A stretch of DNA of 64,000 nucleotides, taken from Dermacentor variabilis (lineage: Eukaryota > Arthropoda > Arachnida > Ixodida > Ixodidae). The notes beneath the pieces were generated by a model, which was not told where the DNA came from, did not search any database, and saw nothing but the letters and a program-made list of their open reading frames with translations. The stretch lies in NCBI RefSeq assembly GCF_050947875.1, contig NC_134577.1, positions 70,250,639 through 70,314,638 of the forward strand. The letters are read 5' to 3'. Made by a program: the position numbers and the translations under genes. Shown here one piece after another: positions 53,941 to 64,000 of the stretch (its first letter is position 1; every line of letters begins with the position of its first letter).

Positions 53941-56529
53941 ACTAAGTATGAATTTCAGTCCTTCATAGATGAATTGCCAGAACCTTATATTGTTCTTGGC
54001 GATTTCAATGCAGACAACTACCTGTGGGGCGACCCTCGTATAGATGCGCGAGGACGACTTGTTGAACAGTTCTTTCTCTCTTCTGGTGCGTGCCTGTTGA
54101 ATAAGAAGGAACACACATATTACTCTCTTGCAAACAGAACATATTCTTCAATAGATCTTAGCCTAGTTTCCCCGTCACTACTGTCTGAATTTGAATGGGA
54201 AGTTAACAACAATCCTTACGGAAGTGACCACTTCCCCATACTACTAAGATCACCTAAAGATATCGAATATCCACCACAGGCTCCTAGGTGGAAGGTTGAC
54301 ACAGCTGACTGGGAGAAATTCCGCACCCTAACTAGTATATCATGGGATGACATGTCCTCGTTAGAAATTGATGCTGCTGTTGAATTTTTTACAGCCTTTA
54401 TAATAGATGCCGCATCAAAATGCATATCAGAAATAAATGGCCTGGCATGCAAACGGCGTGTCCCGTGGTGGAACGACGATTGTAGAATAGCTCGTAAAAA
54501 ACAGAAAAAAGCGTGGGGGTTGCTACGCGCGTCTCCCACTGCGGATAATCTTATTAACTTTAAGAAAGTAAAGTCCCAGGGCAGGAGAACCCGCCGACAG
54601 GCTAAAAGAGAAAGTTGGGAAAAGTTCTTATCAAGTATAAATTCCTATACAGATGAGGCCAAAGTATGGAACAAAGTTAATAGGATAAAAGGGCGACAAA
54701 CATATTCACCTCCTCTGGTAAACACACAAGGTGAAACACTGAAAGATCAGGCCGACTCACTTGGGGAGCATTTCGAGAGCGTGTCGAGCTCAACCCATTA
54801 TTCTCAGTCCTTTCTCAAATATAAACAGATAGAAGAATGTAAGCCAATAATTAGGAACTCCAGACAGAATGAACCCTATAACCGGCCTTTCAGTATTGCC
54901 GAGTTGAGAGCTGCCTTGAACACATGCAAAAGCACTGCACCGGGACCTGACAGAGTCATGTATGATATGATCAGAAACTTACATGCTGACACACAAGTTA
55001 CACTACTCACACTTTACAACACTATTTTAGCTGCGGGATACCTCCCATCTACATGGAAAGAGGCGATTGTCGTTCCTGTCCTGAAGCACGGAAAAGACCC
55101 CTCCTTGACAGCAAGTTATCGTATAATAGCTCTTACGAATTGTTTGTGTAAGCTCTTTGAAAAAATGATTAATCACAGACTCATACACTTCCTTGAATTC
55201 AACAATATACTCGATCCCTATCAGTGTGGCTTCAGACAAGGGCGGTCAACAACAGATCATCTTGTGCGCATTGAAGGACATATTCGCGATGCCTTTGTAC
55301 ACAAACAGTATTTCCTCTCCATATTCCTCGATATGGAGAAGGCATATGATACAACATGGCGCTACGGGATCTTGCGAGATTTGTCGGGAATGGGCATCTG
55401 TGGAAATATGTTGAAAATAATTGAAAGCTATTTGTCCAATCGTACCTTCCGTGTAAAAGTCGGCAATGCACTGTCACGTCCCTTTATTCAGGAAACTGGT
55501 GTACCCCAGGGAGGCGTGCTCAGCTGCACTCTCTTTATTGTTAAGATGAACAAACTACGTGCTTCACTACCACCTGCCATCTTTTATTCCGTATACGTAG
55601 ACGATATACAAATAGGCTTCAAATCCTGCAACCTCACAGTATGCGAAAGACAGGTACAGCAGGGCTTAAACAAAGTGTCCAAATGGGCAGAACAAAATGG
55701 ATTTAAGGTCAACCCCCACAAAAGTTCTTGTGTTCTCTTCACAAGAAAGAGAGGCCTGGTCGCAGATCCTTGTGTAGAACTGGGCGGACAAAAAATTCCT
55801 GTCAACAAAGAACACAAATTCCTAGGTGTTATTCTTGACTCCAGGCTCACTTTCATTCCTCACTTAAAACATCTTAAAGAAAAATGCCTTAGAACAATGA
55901 ACATACTTAAAGTACTATCCCACACAACGTGGGGTAGCGACAGACAGTGTTTATTGAATATTTACAGGAGCCTAGTTCGATCACGGTTAGATTATGGTGC
56001 CGTAGTATATCACTCTGCCGCACCGAGCGCGCTTAAGATGTTAGATCCCGTACACCATCTGGGTATCCGTCTGGCCACTGGCGCATTGAGGACAAGCCCT
56101 GTTGAAAGTTTATATGTAGAGTCAAATGAGTGGCCACTCCATCTTCAGCGAACCAACATCAGCTTAACGTATTTTCTCAAGGTTCGCTCTAATAAGGAAC
56201 ATCCGTGTTTTACAACCATTAACGACTTCACGTGTGAAACACTTTTTAATAACAGACCCTCTATGAGACTTCCTTTCTCACTGCGTGCAAGAGAACTTAG
56301 CAAGGAAATGGATGTCCCAATTTTCGAACAACGCCTAATGCCTCCAGCTAAGCTAGTACCGCCCTGGGAGTGGCAGCTGATAGAGTGTGACACATCCTTT
56401 GTAGAGGTCACTAAACATGCGCCAGAGACACATATCAAAATGCATTTCTTGGAGCTCCAGTACATGTACTCGTGCACAGTACTCGTGCACAGTACTCGTG
56501 CGCATGTACTCGTGCACAGACGCTTCTAA
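53941..56529 (+). pseudogene. LINE E ORF2: rest of endonuclease and reverse transcriptase
   Basis: Same frame as 53602. GDFNADNYLWGD (about 53998) and GSDHFPILL (54220-54246) complete the endonuclease. RT follows: STAPGPDRVMYDMI, LPSTWKEAIVVPVLKHGKD, YQCGFRQGRSTTDHLV, LDMEKAYDTTW (catalytic Asp), TGVPQGGVLSCTLF and YVDD at 55594-55605, then the thumb (LRLSYFLKV-like region) and linker. All polymerase motifs are intact. The frame runs on past a 13-bp tandem repeat and stops at 56529, where RNase H has already begun in the other frame. The ATG at 53974 is internal. Confidence 0.88.
56466..56518. repeat. 13-bp tandem repeat between RT and RNase H
   Basis: GTACTCGTGCACA at 56466-56478 and 56479-56491, GTACTCGTGCGCA at 56492-56504, then GTACTCGTGCACA at 56506-56518 after one extra base. 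Thirteen is not a multiple of 3, so gains and losses shift the frame at exactly this junction. Confidence 0.9.
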
Positions 56530-57349
56530 GTCGCATGCCGGGGTGTCCTACGCAGCCATTGGTCCATCCTTCTCGGAATCCGGTGTACTGCACCCTGAAA
56601 CAAGTATATTTACGGCTGAGGCCCATGCACTATTGTCGGCTGTGAAACATATTAGAAAATCAAATATTCAAAAAACAATTTTATTTACAGACTCCCTAAG
56701 CGTCGTGAAAGCCCTGAAGTCACACTGTAAACAAAGAAACCCCGTAATTGCTGAGCTCTATTCCATTCTCTGTAGAGCGTATATGTCTAACCAGCATGTC
56801 ATTGTATGCTGGGTGCCGGGACATATGGGCATTGAGGGTAACGTTCTAGCAGACCAGATGGCCACATCAATTTCATTGCATACAGTTAATCCTACCGCTT
56901 CGGTCCCTGTCACAGACCTGAAGCCTTTTTTAAGAAGGAAACTGCGAAACCACTGGCAACGTAAGTGGGACGCAGAAGTAAACAACAAACTGCACGTGAT
57001 AAAGCCACAATTAGGTTCTTGGCCCTCCGTAACAAGATCACGCCGGACAGATGTCCTATTCTGTCGTCTAAGAATAGGACACACATTTGGCACACATAAC
57101 TTTTTACTCACCGGAAACGAGCCTCCAACCTGTGGTAGATGCGGGGAGAGGCTGACCGTCCTCCACGTCCTTCTGGAGTGTCGGAAAGCCGAATCTGAGA
57201 GAAAGAAACATTTTCCCTTAGCATACCGCCAGCACATCCCCCTTCATCCAGTAATGTTACTAGGCCCAGAACCGCTGTTTGACTCCAGCGCAGTCCTGGG
57301 CTTCCTGAAAGATGTTGTATTACATGTTATTAGCCCCACATGTTCATAG
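56519..57349 (+). pseudogene. LINE E RNase H and C-terminal finger
   Basis: In the frame of 56417-57349: TDASKSHAGVSYA (Asp at 56519-56521), FTAEAHALLSAVKHI (Glu), LFTDSLSVVKALKSH (Asp), CWVPGHMGIEGNVLADQMA (His and last Asp). The complete catalytic set is visible. RLRIGHTFGTHNFLL and CGRCGERLTVLHVLLEC (57131-57181) form the finger. TAG at 57347-57349 ends ORF2. The open frame starts at 56417 only because the tandem repeat is read through in this frame. Confidence 0.85.
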
Positions 57350-57709
57350 CGGGTCCTCTCTTCAGAGGATGCCGCTGTGATAGCTCTTTCTTATAGCACG
57401 CGCCTCTAGGCCCTTGTGTTCCAAGGGCTCCGGTGAGGCAGCAGTGCTCCAGGTAATTTTACTATCTCTTATATCTTTTATTCTGCATCATTCATTTACG
57501 ATGGATTTTAATGTTCAAAGTATTCGTCATGAGTCACTGCCATAATTTTATAGCACGTAGATTTTACGCACTTTACAGCGACAATTCTTAGGCCAGTTTA
57601 CAGCCAAGTCACATCTCCATAATACATCGTCAACATCACCACTTGTCATGGCGCTCTTTGGCCAAACCTGGCCCTTGCGCCATTAAACACCACATATCAT
57701 CATCATCAT
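57350..57709 (+). other. LINE E 3' untranslated region and (ATC)n tail
   Basis: TTGGCCAAACCTGGCCCTTG and CGCCATTAAACACCAC lead to (ATC)n at 57695-57709. Simple-repeat tails replace poly(A) in this LINE group. Confidence 0.75.
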
Positions 57710-57719
57710 CACGAGAGAC
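57710..57719. repeat. Target-site duplication of LINE E, right copy
   Basis: CACGAGAGAC, same as 51731-51740. Confidence 0.75.
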
Positions 57720-58410
57720 TGATATACGTAGAAGTTCCGTTTCCTTCAAGACTACACAAGGCGGACTCAAATATGATACTAACCTTTCGCAAGTCTGCTT
57801 GCTTTTGCCACGTACTTCCCAGTAAGATCTTATTCGGTGTCGTTGCGAAAGCCATGTCATAACGCTCAGGCACGAGTGCGCGGTTATTGTTGCAACAGCT
57901 GTGGACGTCGGAATGAAAGGACAGGGCCCCGTCTCTATACTTATGGTAACTATGCAGGCGGCAGCTGGTTGCTTCATACAAGGCCTTCTGGAATAAGGAC
58001 CAACCGGATTACATTCCTTATTGCCGTATCACTGAATCACTGTTACCTTCCAGGACATACTCCATGCGTGGCAACGAAGTTTCCGAACAATAAATCTGGC
58101 GAAGTACTTTCATACAAGTAGGCATGGCAGGCCTACATACACTCTTTTACCATATTGCACCATAGACAAGGCCTAGCTCGGGCGCATATATACATAATCG
58201 ATATAGTTACACGCTTTCCCTCTAAGTAACGCGTACAAAGCTTTCGCAGCGTTCAGCCCTATCGCCTACGTCCACTGCCACAGGTATTCTGCGGCGAAGC
58301 CGTTTTGAATCAGCACATAATGCAAAAGAAAATGCATTTGAAACGTGTTTTCCGCATCGATTCCTTCTATTTTGGCGCTATTTAGACGGGCCCAGTGCAA
58401 TATTACGCTA
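57720..58410. other. No recognisable gene
   Basis: Frames on both strands of about 90-110 codons without motif. Confidence 0.45.
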
Positions 58411-58650
58411 TCCGCTGAGCTTGTTCAGTGGCTGTGGTGTCGGGCTGCTGAACACGAGGTCGCGGGATCGTATCCCAGCCACGGCGGCCGCATTTCGATG
58501 GGGGCAAAATGTGAAGACACCCGTGTGCTCAGATTTAGGTGCACATTAAAGAACCCCAGGTTGTCGAAATTTCCGGAGTCCTCCACTACGGCGTGCCTCA
58601 TAATAAGAAAGTGGTTTCGCCACCTAAAACCCCATAATTTTTTTTAATAT
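58411..58650 (+). repeat. Ruka-like tRNA-derived SINE, near complete
   Basis: Head: GCTTGTTCAGTGGCTGTGG (box A-like), GGTCGCGGGATCGTATCCC (box B). Body: CCGCATTTCGATGGGGGC, GTGTGCTCAGATTTAGGTGC, AAAGAACCCCAGG, TTTCCGGAGTCCTCCACTAC and GGCGTGCCTCATAATAAGAA. A/T-rich tail to about 58650. Confidence 0.85.
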
Positions 58651-60889
58651 AATGCTATCCATATGGCTGAAATATACAGCGTCTGTTTTCATTTCAGCAT
58701 CTCCATCTCCGTAGCCTTTGCTTTACTGCCGCTGATAGCTATCCAAAACTGTGGAATACTGTGCTGAATTGTAAACTTGACAAATTGCTGCCACGCATTG
58801 TATCGAAGGGGCCTATAGGCTCTCAACATAACACTGTGCCTCTCTTTTGCTACTGAGCAAAACGAGAACAAGGTGAATGCAGGAGCCGACGTTTCGACAA
58901 GTGGACTTGTCTTCTTCAAGGCGACGTATACTATGTCATTCAAGATCGTTTCCTATAGGTATGCTTAAACAATGGGAAGGAAAGCCTGGTTGGTTCAATT
59001 CACATTTCCGTTGGAATCACGTTGAAGTTAAAGATGCTACAGTCCTACTTTTGCGAAAGCAATAAATAGGTCTTATTTTTATCTCTTAGCTTTGTTATGC
59101 AGCCTATATGGCTTACGTCAGCCGCTAAAGACGGCGTAAAGGGGAATCCCCTCTTAACAGGAGCGCCTCGCCAGCAAAGAGGCCAATATAACTCGAACAT
59201 TTATGTACTTTTGTCGGAAAATGAAGCACGCTGACGTGATCCGTCAAGCGTACATGTACACATCAAGCATTATTTTATGCGTTCTGCTATAGTACCTCAA
59301 CGATAATCAAATGATACCAAGAACATATTTTCTTTAACAGGTGGACCGCACTCTGCCTTGTTACCAAAAACTTTATATCACGGAGAGCCCCAAAAAATTT
59401 ATCGTAGCAGTGAACAAGTTTTCAAACTCATGGCATAGGCTGTTTAACCAGAATTAGTCGTAAACTTTGGCAGTAAATGAGCAGCACATTCCATATCTTT
59501 CGTCCGTGCTGTACAAAATGAAATATGGAAACAAGAAAAGCAAGTGGTAAACAAACTCGATATAAAGGCCCAAGATTGTCCCATCTGACTCTATGATCAC
59601 GGCGTCCCCCAGCTGCCGGTGGTTCTCTTTCCTTTCGGGAAACGACACGGATGCGTCGAGCCTACGTTCTCGTTCTCTGGGCTACGCCCGCCAAAATGAA
59701 TTGCTCCCCAACACGGCCGCATCCGAGAGCGGCTCCGCTCCCGTCCATCTCTCATTCTTCTCGCCCTCGTCTCCGTCCGTCCATTGTGGTCCTTGTTCTC
59801 AATTTGCTCCTCAGATGGCGCCACGTCCCCGATACCGCTCACGATGCGAGCAAAGCGGTGCCGGAGGGGGAGCGGCGTTCCCGCTTTTCCAGACCGACAC
59901 ACAAGGCGTTGTACCGGTGGCCGTGAGATCACGCGGGACGCGACGTCATTCTTTGTTCCCCCGGCTAGAGCTGAAATACAAGGCGCAAGCATAGAGCAGC
60001 GCCTGCTTGTTTTGCCCGCACTGGCCTTCCGCTTGGTACGCGAGTGGCGCTTCCCGTCATCCTGGCCAAGCGCACACAGACGCACCAAAAGGTGCACCTG
60101 CAGAAAAGGAATTTTTTTCTTCCGTCATTTTTTTTTTATGACGTCTTGCTTCAAATTACATCGTAAAGGAATTGCAGGTCAAGCGACAGACTCGTATGAG
60201 CGTCTTGCCGAGGCCTGGTTTCCCTTTAAACAGAAATGCAGTCTTCAGACCAAATACACGCCCTAGAAAAAGAAATGGTAATGAGTTGTCTGATTGAATA
60301 GTAAGAGAGAACGTGAGCGTCATTTTTAAAATTTGTCGCTGAAGCTTTCTGCTGGGAGAAATGAATTACGGAGTCAAAATGCTTATTAGACGAAATTGCA
60401 TGATAGACCATTTGAAAACGAAATTTACCCAAGATATTGCCATTTGAGAGCTTGCAGTTTTAGGGTTGTAACCATGAGGCACTTGTAGATACACATTCCG
60501 GTATAATGGAATGTTTTGTTTTTTTGCGAACGCATTTATTTATGTGTTTATGCATGCGCTCATGTATGCACTTCGTCACGACACAAAGCCAAGCTCGAGT
60601 TTTATAGGTATAGCATCAGTTTTTGATGAATTTACGCACAGATATATAATTTTACACTTCAGTTGCTTACGTACATACACAGCAAGCATTCAGCAGCTGC
60701 GTTCGAAGCACAGTACTGCCATACTATAAACAATTAACAATAATTAGGGTAGAGTGCCTGACTGTGCCCGAGAAAACCACGCAATACTATAGCAGCTTTA
60801 ATTTTGACACCTTGACGCGATAACCGGAAGGGTTGAAATCCGGGCCATTTGGTACATACTTGATGAAAAAAAAAACAGTCAATAAACAC
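58651..60889. other. No recognisable gene; GC-rich island at about 59600-60080
   Basis: The island holds overlapping Ser/Arg/Pro-rich frames on both strands (59593-59994 plus, 59597-60097 minus), expected from composition alone. No motif was recognised. A CpG-rich promoter or old repeat is possible. Confidence 0.4.
58882..58926 (-). ncRNA. Hammerhead-ribozyme-like motif (possibly from a Penelope-like element), one core deviation
   Basis: On the minus strand: GTCGCC, then CTTGAAGA, a 7-bp stem GACAAGT/ACTTGTC closed by CC (58896-58911), GAAAC (58895-58891), GTC and GGCTCC. A hammerhead has CUGANGA, stem II, GAAA, stem III, then UH before the cleavage site. Here the first core reads CUUGAAGA with one extra or changed base, stem III is minimal, and GUC could be the cleavage site at 58888. 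Such minimal hammerheads are known from Penelope-like elements. No Penelope protein is seen nearby. The copy is probably inactive. Confidence 0.35.
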
Positions 60890-60903
60890 AAAAGACAAGA
60901 GAC
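60890..60903. repeat. Target-site duplication of the SINE at 60904, left copy
   Basis: AAAAGACAAGAGAC here and AAAAGACACGAGGAC at 61138-61152: nearly the same, one substitution and one inserted base. Confidence 0.6.
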
Positions 60904-61137
60904 CTGCCGTGGTTGCTCAGTGGCAATGGTATTGGGCTGCTGAGCACGAGGTCGCGGGATCGAATCCCGACCACGGCGGCCGCATTTCGATGGGGGCGAA
61001 ATGCGGAAACACCCGTGTACTTAGATTTAGGTGCACGTTAAAGAACCCCAGCTGGTCGAAATTTCCGGAGTCCTCCACTACGGCGTGCCTCATAATCAGA
61101 AAGTGGTTTTGGCACGTAAAACCCCATATTTCTTTTT
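60904..61137 (+). repeat. Ruka-like tRNA-derived SINE, complete with target duplication
   Basis: Starts CTGCCGTGGTTGCTCAGTGG (box A), then GGTCGCGGGATCGAATCCC (box B), CCGCATTTCGATGGGGGCG, GTGTACTTAGATTTAGGTGC, AAAGAACCCCAGC, TTTCCGGAGTCCTCCACTAC, CATAATCAGAAAGTGGTTTT and GGCACGTAAAACCCC, with a T-rich end. It is transcribed by Pol III and moved by a LINE (family knowledge). Confidence 0.88.
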
Positions 61138-61152
61138 AAAAGACACGAGGAC

Positions 61153-61828
61153 AACCAGTCGTTGTGGTGTGAACCTCTCCTCTTGTCCTTTGTGTTTTTT
61201 TACTGGTTTTATCCTTCAAGCTATAACCAGATACTTTCTTACAACTGAGAATCGCCCTTCTCGCTAATCAGAAATATTTTCTTTGGAGTTTGAATCTGAG
61301 AAGCCATCTTCAAACACCAGAATCATCCACAGCACACTTGCACACGTTACAGAAAAAAGTAACCTATCATAATTACAATTCCTTCTTCCAAAAATGTAGT
61401 TTGTTATGGTTATCAATTACTGCCCCACAAAAGTAATTTAGGAATTACTGAAACGCAATCGACTGCGATAACGTTACTTTCCTGCATATCTTATTCACAT
61501 TGCATAAACGCAGTAAAGACTATGAGCTGGACTGCCTCTTGTGTGCTCTGTAGACCTTTAAATGTTGTTTATCTTGACTAAGAATTGCTTTTCAAAATTT
61601 TCTTCGACAACATTCTCTTGTGAAGACATCTGCGGCAATACTAAATGCTCCCTCAATGTCTGCTCTGGGGAGAAGGCCTGTGTTGTAACGTACGAACAAC
61701 TTGCTTACAACATTTTGGTTACTCAATGTTGCGAGTTCACGAATATGGCTCCTGTATGAAGCGAAGCGATTAGTGGAAAGTGCTCCCGAAAGAGCCAATG
61801 AAAAACTGAAAAAGAAATCGCCCATACG
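61153..61828. other. No recognisable gene
   Basis: A reverse-oriented echo of the SINE flank (CTCTTGTCCTTTGTGTTTTT at about 61181-61200) faces the sequence at 60880-60903, forming a loose inverted flank. Otherwise featureless. Confidence 0.45.
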
Positions 61829-62311
61829 TTATTCCCTTGAATCAACCTGCGCACTGGTCATACCGTTTCGAACGTTGATTTGTTCGTATTTGTTGGCCGA
61901 CATCTGGTGGATTGGGATTTTGTTGCTTTCTTTATGGAGGACTACGGTGGCTGTGGAGCCGCTATAGATATCTTTCATTATTTTTGCGTACGACTCGTCT
62001 ACACCCTGATTCCGTAATGCACCCATGACTGCTGAGGTTTCGACAGAATTAAACGCTTTCTCGTAATCAATGAAACCTATAGATAAGGGTTGCTTATATT
62101 CCGCACATTTCTCTATCACCTGATTGATAGTGTAAATATGGTCTATTGTTGAGTAGCCTTTATGGAATCCTGCCTGGTGCTTTTCCGCACATTTCTCTAT
62201 CACCTGATCGATAGTGTAAATATGGTCTATTGTTGAGTAGCCTTTATGGAATCCTGCCTGGTGCTTTGCTTGACAGAAGTCTAAGGTGTTCCTGATTCTA
62301 TTTGCGATCAC
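61829..62311 (-). pseudogene. RTE reverse transcriptase palm with in-frame 84-bp duplication
   Basis: VIANRIRNTLDFCQAKHQAGF, HKGYSTIDHIYTI and SIGFIDYEKAFNSVE (catalytic Asp kept), then AVMGALRNQGVDESYAKIM. A 28-residue block from KHQAGF to CAE occurs twice in succession. After SNKIPIH the text no longer resembles RT (the expected GVRQGD is absent), and TAA follows at 61829. Confidence 0.75.
62101..62268. repeat. 84-bp tandem duplication inside RTE reverse transcriptase
   Basis: Copies 62101-62184 and 62185-62268 differ essentially only at TGATTGAT/TGATCGAT. The length is a multiple of 3, so the frame is kept. Confidence 0.9.
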
Positions 62312-62387
62312 CTTAGTAAAGAGTTTGTAGGCAACTGACAGTAAGCTGATCGGTCTATAATTTTTTCAAATCCTTGGCGTCCCCTTT

Positions 62388-62699
62388 CTAATGGATTAGG
62401 ATTATGTTAGCGTTCTTCCAAGATTCCGGTACGCTCGAGGTCATGAGGCATTGCGTATACAGGGTGGCCAGTTTCTCTAGAACAATATGCCCTCCATCCT
62501 TCAACAAATCTGTTACCTGATTCTCGGCAGCGGCCTTCCCCCTATGCATAGCTCCCAAGGCTTTCTTTACTTCTACCGGCGTTACCTGTGGGATTTCGAA
62601 TTCCTTTAGACTATTCTCTCTTCCATTATCGTCGTGGGTGCCACTGGTACTGTATAAACCTCTATAGAACTCCTCAGCCACTTGAACTATCTCATCCAT
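62388..62699 (-). pseudogene. RTE reverse transcriptase fingers
   Basis: VAEEFYRGLYSTSGTHDD, TPVEVKKALGAMHRGKAA, NQVTDLLKDGG and VPESWKNANIILIH correspond to the N-terminal RT region. Continuation (KGDAKDLK) lies in another frame across 62340-62387. Confidence 0.75.
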
Positions 62700-62888
62700 A
62701 TTAGTAATGATATTGCAAGGCTTTGTCTCTTAACGCATACATCTGATTCTTGCCAATTCCTAGTTTCTTCTTCACTGCTTTTAGGCTTCCTCCGTTCCTG
62801 AGGGCATGTTCAATTCTATCCATATTATACTTCCTTATGTCAGCTGTCTTACGCTTGTTCTGCCAGTACTCCGAAAGTTCTGCCAGTA

Positions 62889-63248
62889 CTATTCTAGCTG
62901 TAGGGTTAGAGGTTTCATGCAGTGGTGTTTCTTGATCAGATCTTTCGTCTCCTGCGACAGCTTACTGGTTTCCTGTCTAGCGGAGTTACCACTGACTTCT
63001 ATTGCACACTCCTTAATGATGCCCACAAGATTGTCGTTCATTGCTTCAACACTAAGGTCCTCTTCCTGAGTTAAAGCCGAATACCTGTTCTGTAGCTTGA
63101 TCTGGAATTCCGCTATTTTCCCTCTTACCACTAACTCATTGATCGGCTTCTTATGTACCAGTTTCTTTCGTTCCCTCCTCAGGCCTAGGCTAATTCGAGT
63201 TCTTACCATCCTATGGTCTGCAGCGCACCTTGCTGAGCACGTCCACAT
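62889..63248 (-). pseudogene. RTE linker between endonuclease and RT
   Basis: CAADHRMVRTRISLGLRRERK supplies the DH end of the endonuclease. The rest is a helical linker (IKECAIEVSGNSARQETSKL). Confidence 0.65.
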
Positions 63249-63561
63249 CCTGTATGATGCTAGGGTTAGCGCAGAGTATGAAGTCTATTTCATTTCTAGT
63301 CTCGCCGTTCGGGCTCCTCCACGTCCACTTTCTGCTATCCCGCTTGCGGAAGAAGGTATTCATTATCCGCATATTATTCTGTTCCGCAAACTCTACTAAT
63401 AACTCTCCCCTGCTATTCCTAGTGCCTATGCCATATTCCCCCACTGCCTTGTCTACAGCCTGCTTCTTGCCTACCTTGGCATTGAAGTCGCCCATCAGAC
63501 TACCCCGGTCAAGTGCTAATTGTGGCCATGTTGTCCCTGCAAATTTCTTAATCTCATCCAT
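63211..63561 (-). pseudogene. Chimeric RTE segment: C-terminal tail of one copy joined to endonuclease of another
   Basis: On the minus strand, DEIKKFAGTTWPQLALDRGS is the conserved C-terminal tail of an RTE ORF (compare 29588 and 38785). It passes without a stop into LMGDFNAKVGKKQAVDK, GEYGIGTRNSRGELLVEFAE and NEIDFILC, which is the endonuclease. The junction lies at about 63495-63505. The endonuclease N-terminal third is missing. Confidence 0.75.
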
Positions 63562-64000
63562 CCACTTAACTTTCTGCCGTCCCCTGCTACGCTTTCATTC
63601 TCTTGTAATCCAGTCCGCAACCCTGAGTGACCACCGGTTATCTTCCCTCCTCATTACATGCCCTGACCATGCCCTTTTCTTTTCTTGATTTCAACCAAGA
63701 TGTCTTCACTCGCGTTGGTTCCCTCACCCAATCTGCTCTCTTCTTATACCTATTACACCCGCCATTCTTCTTTCCATAGCTCGTTGCGTCGTCCTCAATT
63801 TAAGTAGAACCCATTTCGTGAGCCTCCATGTTTCTACCCCGTAGGCGAGTACTGGTAAGACAAAGCTGTTATACACTTTTCTCTTCAGCGATAATGGCAA
63901 TCTGCTGTTCAGGATCTGAGAATGCTGGCCAAACGCACCCCAGCCAATTCTTATTCTTCTGATTATTTCCGTCTCATGATCCGGATCCGCCGTCACTACC
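63501..64000 (-). mobile_element. RTE-type LINE copy A, C-terminal part, continuing beyond the window
   Basis: Frame 63724-63996 (minus) has TADPDHETEIIRRIRIGWGAF, ILNSRLPLSLKRKVYNSF, VLPVLAYGVETW and MERRMAGVIG, i.e. the thumb and C-terminal region; GHGQGM and KRSRGRQKVKWMDEIKKF follow with frame changes (63560-63720). It ends where the endonuclease of copy B begins. Confidence 0.8.

Larger units (their letters stand above)
51741..57709 (+). mobile_element. LINE E: full-length LINE with two ORFs and target duplication, broken
   Basis: A GC-rich 5' leader (51741-52260), ORF1 with CCHC knuckles, ORF2 with APE endonuclease, RT and RNase H plus a terminal finger, a 360-base 3' region ending in (ATC)n (57695-57709), and 10-bp direct flanks. 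The order and RNase H place it with I-group LINEs. Breaks: a one-base insertion in ORF1, a TGA in the endonuclease, and a 13-bp tandem expansion with frame change before RNase H. Confidence 0.9.
61829..63500 (-). mobile_element. RTE-type LINE copy B, minus strand, truncated at both ends
   Basis: Read on the minus strand: endonuclease from GDFN onward (63500 to about 63220), linker, RT fingers (62699-62388), RT palm (62311 to about 61900). Homology stops after KIPIH near 61895, before the YADD motif. The frame is broken at several places. Confidence 0.8.

Noticed and set aside
59593..60097. GC-rich island frames (133 and 166 codons) as genes
   Set aside because: Frames on both strands are open only because of high GC. 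No motif, no similarity between them, and no start context that stands out.

Overview
The window looks like repeat-rich intergenic DNA from a hard tick (Ixodida). The evidence is several copies of a tRNA-headed SINE that I recognise as the tick Ruka type (good full-length copies at 58411-58650 and 60904-61137), LINE families with an APE endonuclease, reverse transcriptase (RT) and RNase H, RTE-type LINE ends with (ATG)n tails, and the absence of any bacterial gene organisation. I found no host protein-coding gene, no rRNA and no functional tRNA gene that I could defend. Almost every long open frame is a piece of a mobile element.

Layout. 1-3463: a decayed LINE (LINE A), cut by the left edge of the window. 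3464-3785: remains of a basic, GRP-motif protein. 4778-4976: a perfect 34-bp palindrome followed by a dispersed repeat that recurs at 20 kb. 8994-15790: a young Ty3/Gypsy LTR retrotransposon with 764-bp LTRs differing at 4 positions, a 4-bp target duplication, and integrase encoded before RT. 16.5-18.2 kb: inverted-repeat structures and a minus-strand SINE. 20.9-22.0 kb: a decayed LINE fragment related to the one at 52-57 kb. 22.0-22.6 kb: a partly tandem tRNA-headed repeat. 23-36 kb: mostly featureless, with SINE pieces, an RTE tail, a (GT)n tract and a Tc1/mariner-like MITE (31165-31615). 36.5-42.0 kb: two decayed LINEs and an endonuclease-domain fragment split by an RTE tail. 44.9-45.4 kb: two SINEs head to head. 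51731-57719: a complete but broken LINE (LINE E) with a 10-bp target duplication. 58-61 kb: two Ruka-like SINEs and a hammerhead-ribozyme-like motif. 61.8-64.0 kb: a rearranged RTE LINE on the minus strand.

How the parts relate. The autonomous units are the Gypsy element (Gag-protease, integrase, RT, RNase H between LTR promoters) and the LINEs (an ORF1 RNA-binding protein plus an ORF2 endonuclease/RT). The SINEs and the MITE are non-autonomous passengers. All autonomous copies seen here carry at least one break, so none is expected to be fully active as printed. In the young Gypsy copy the breaks are single-base and could be assembly errors.
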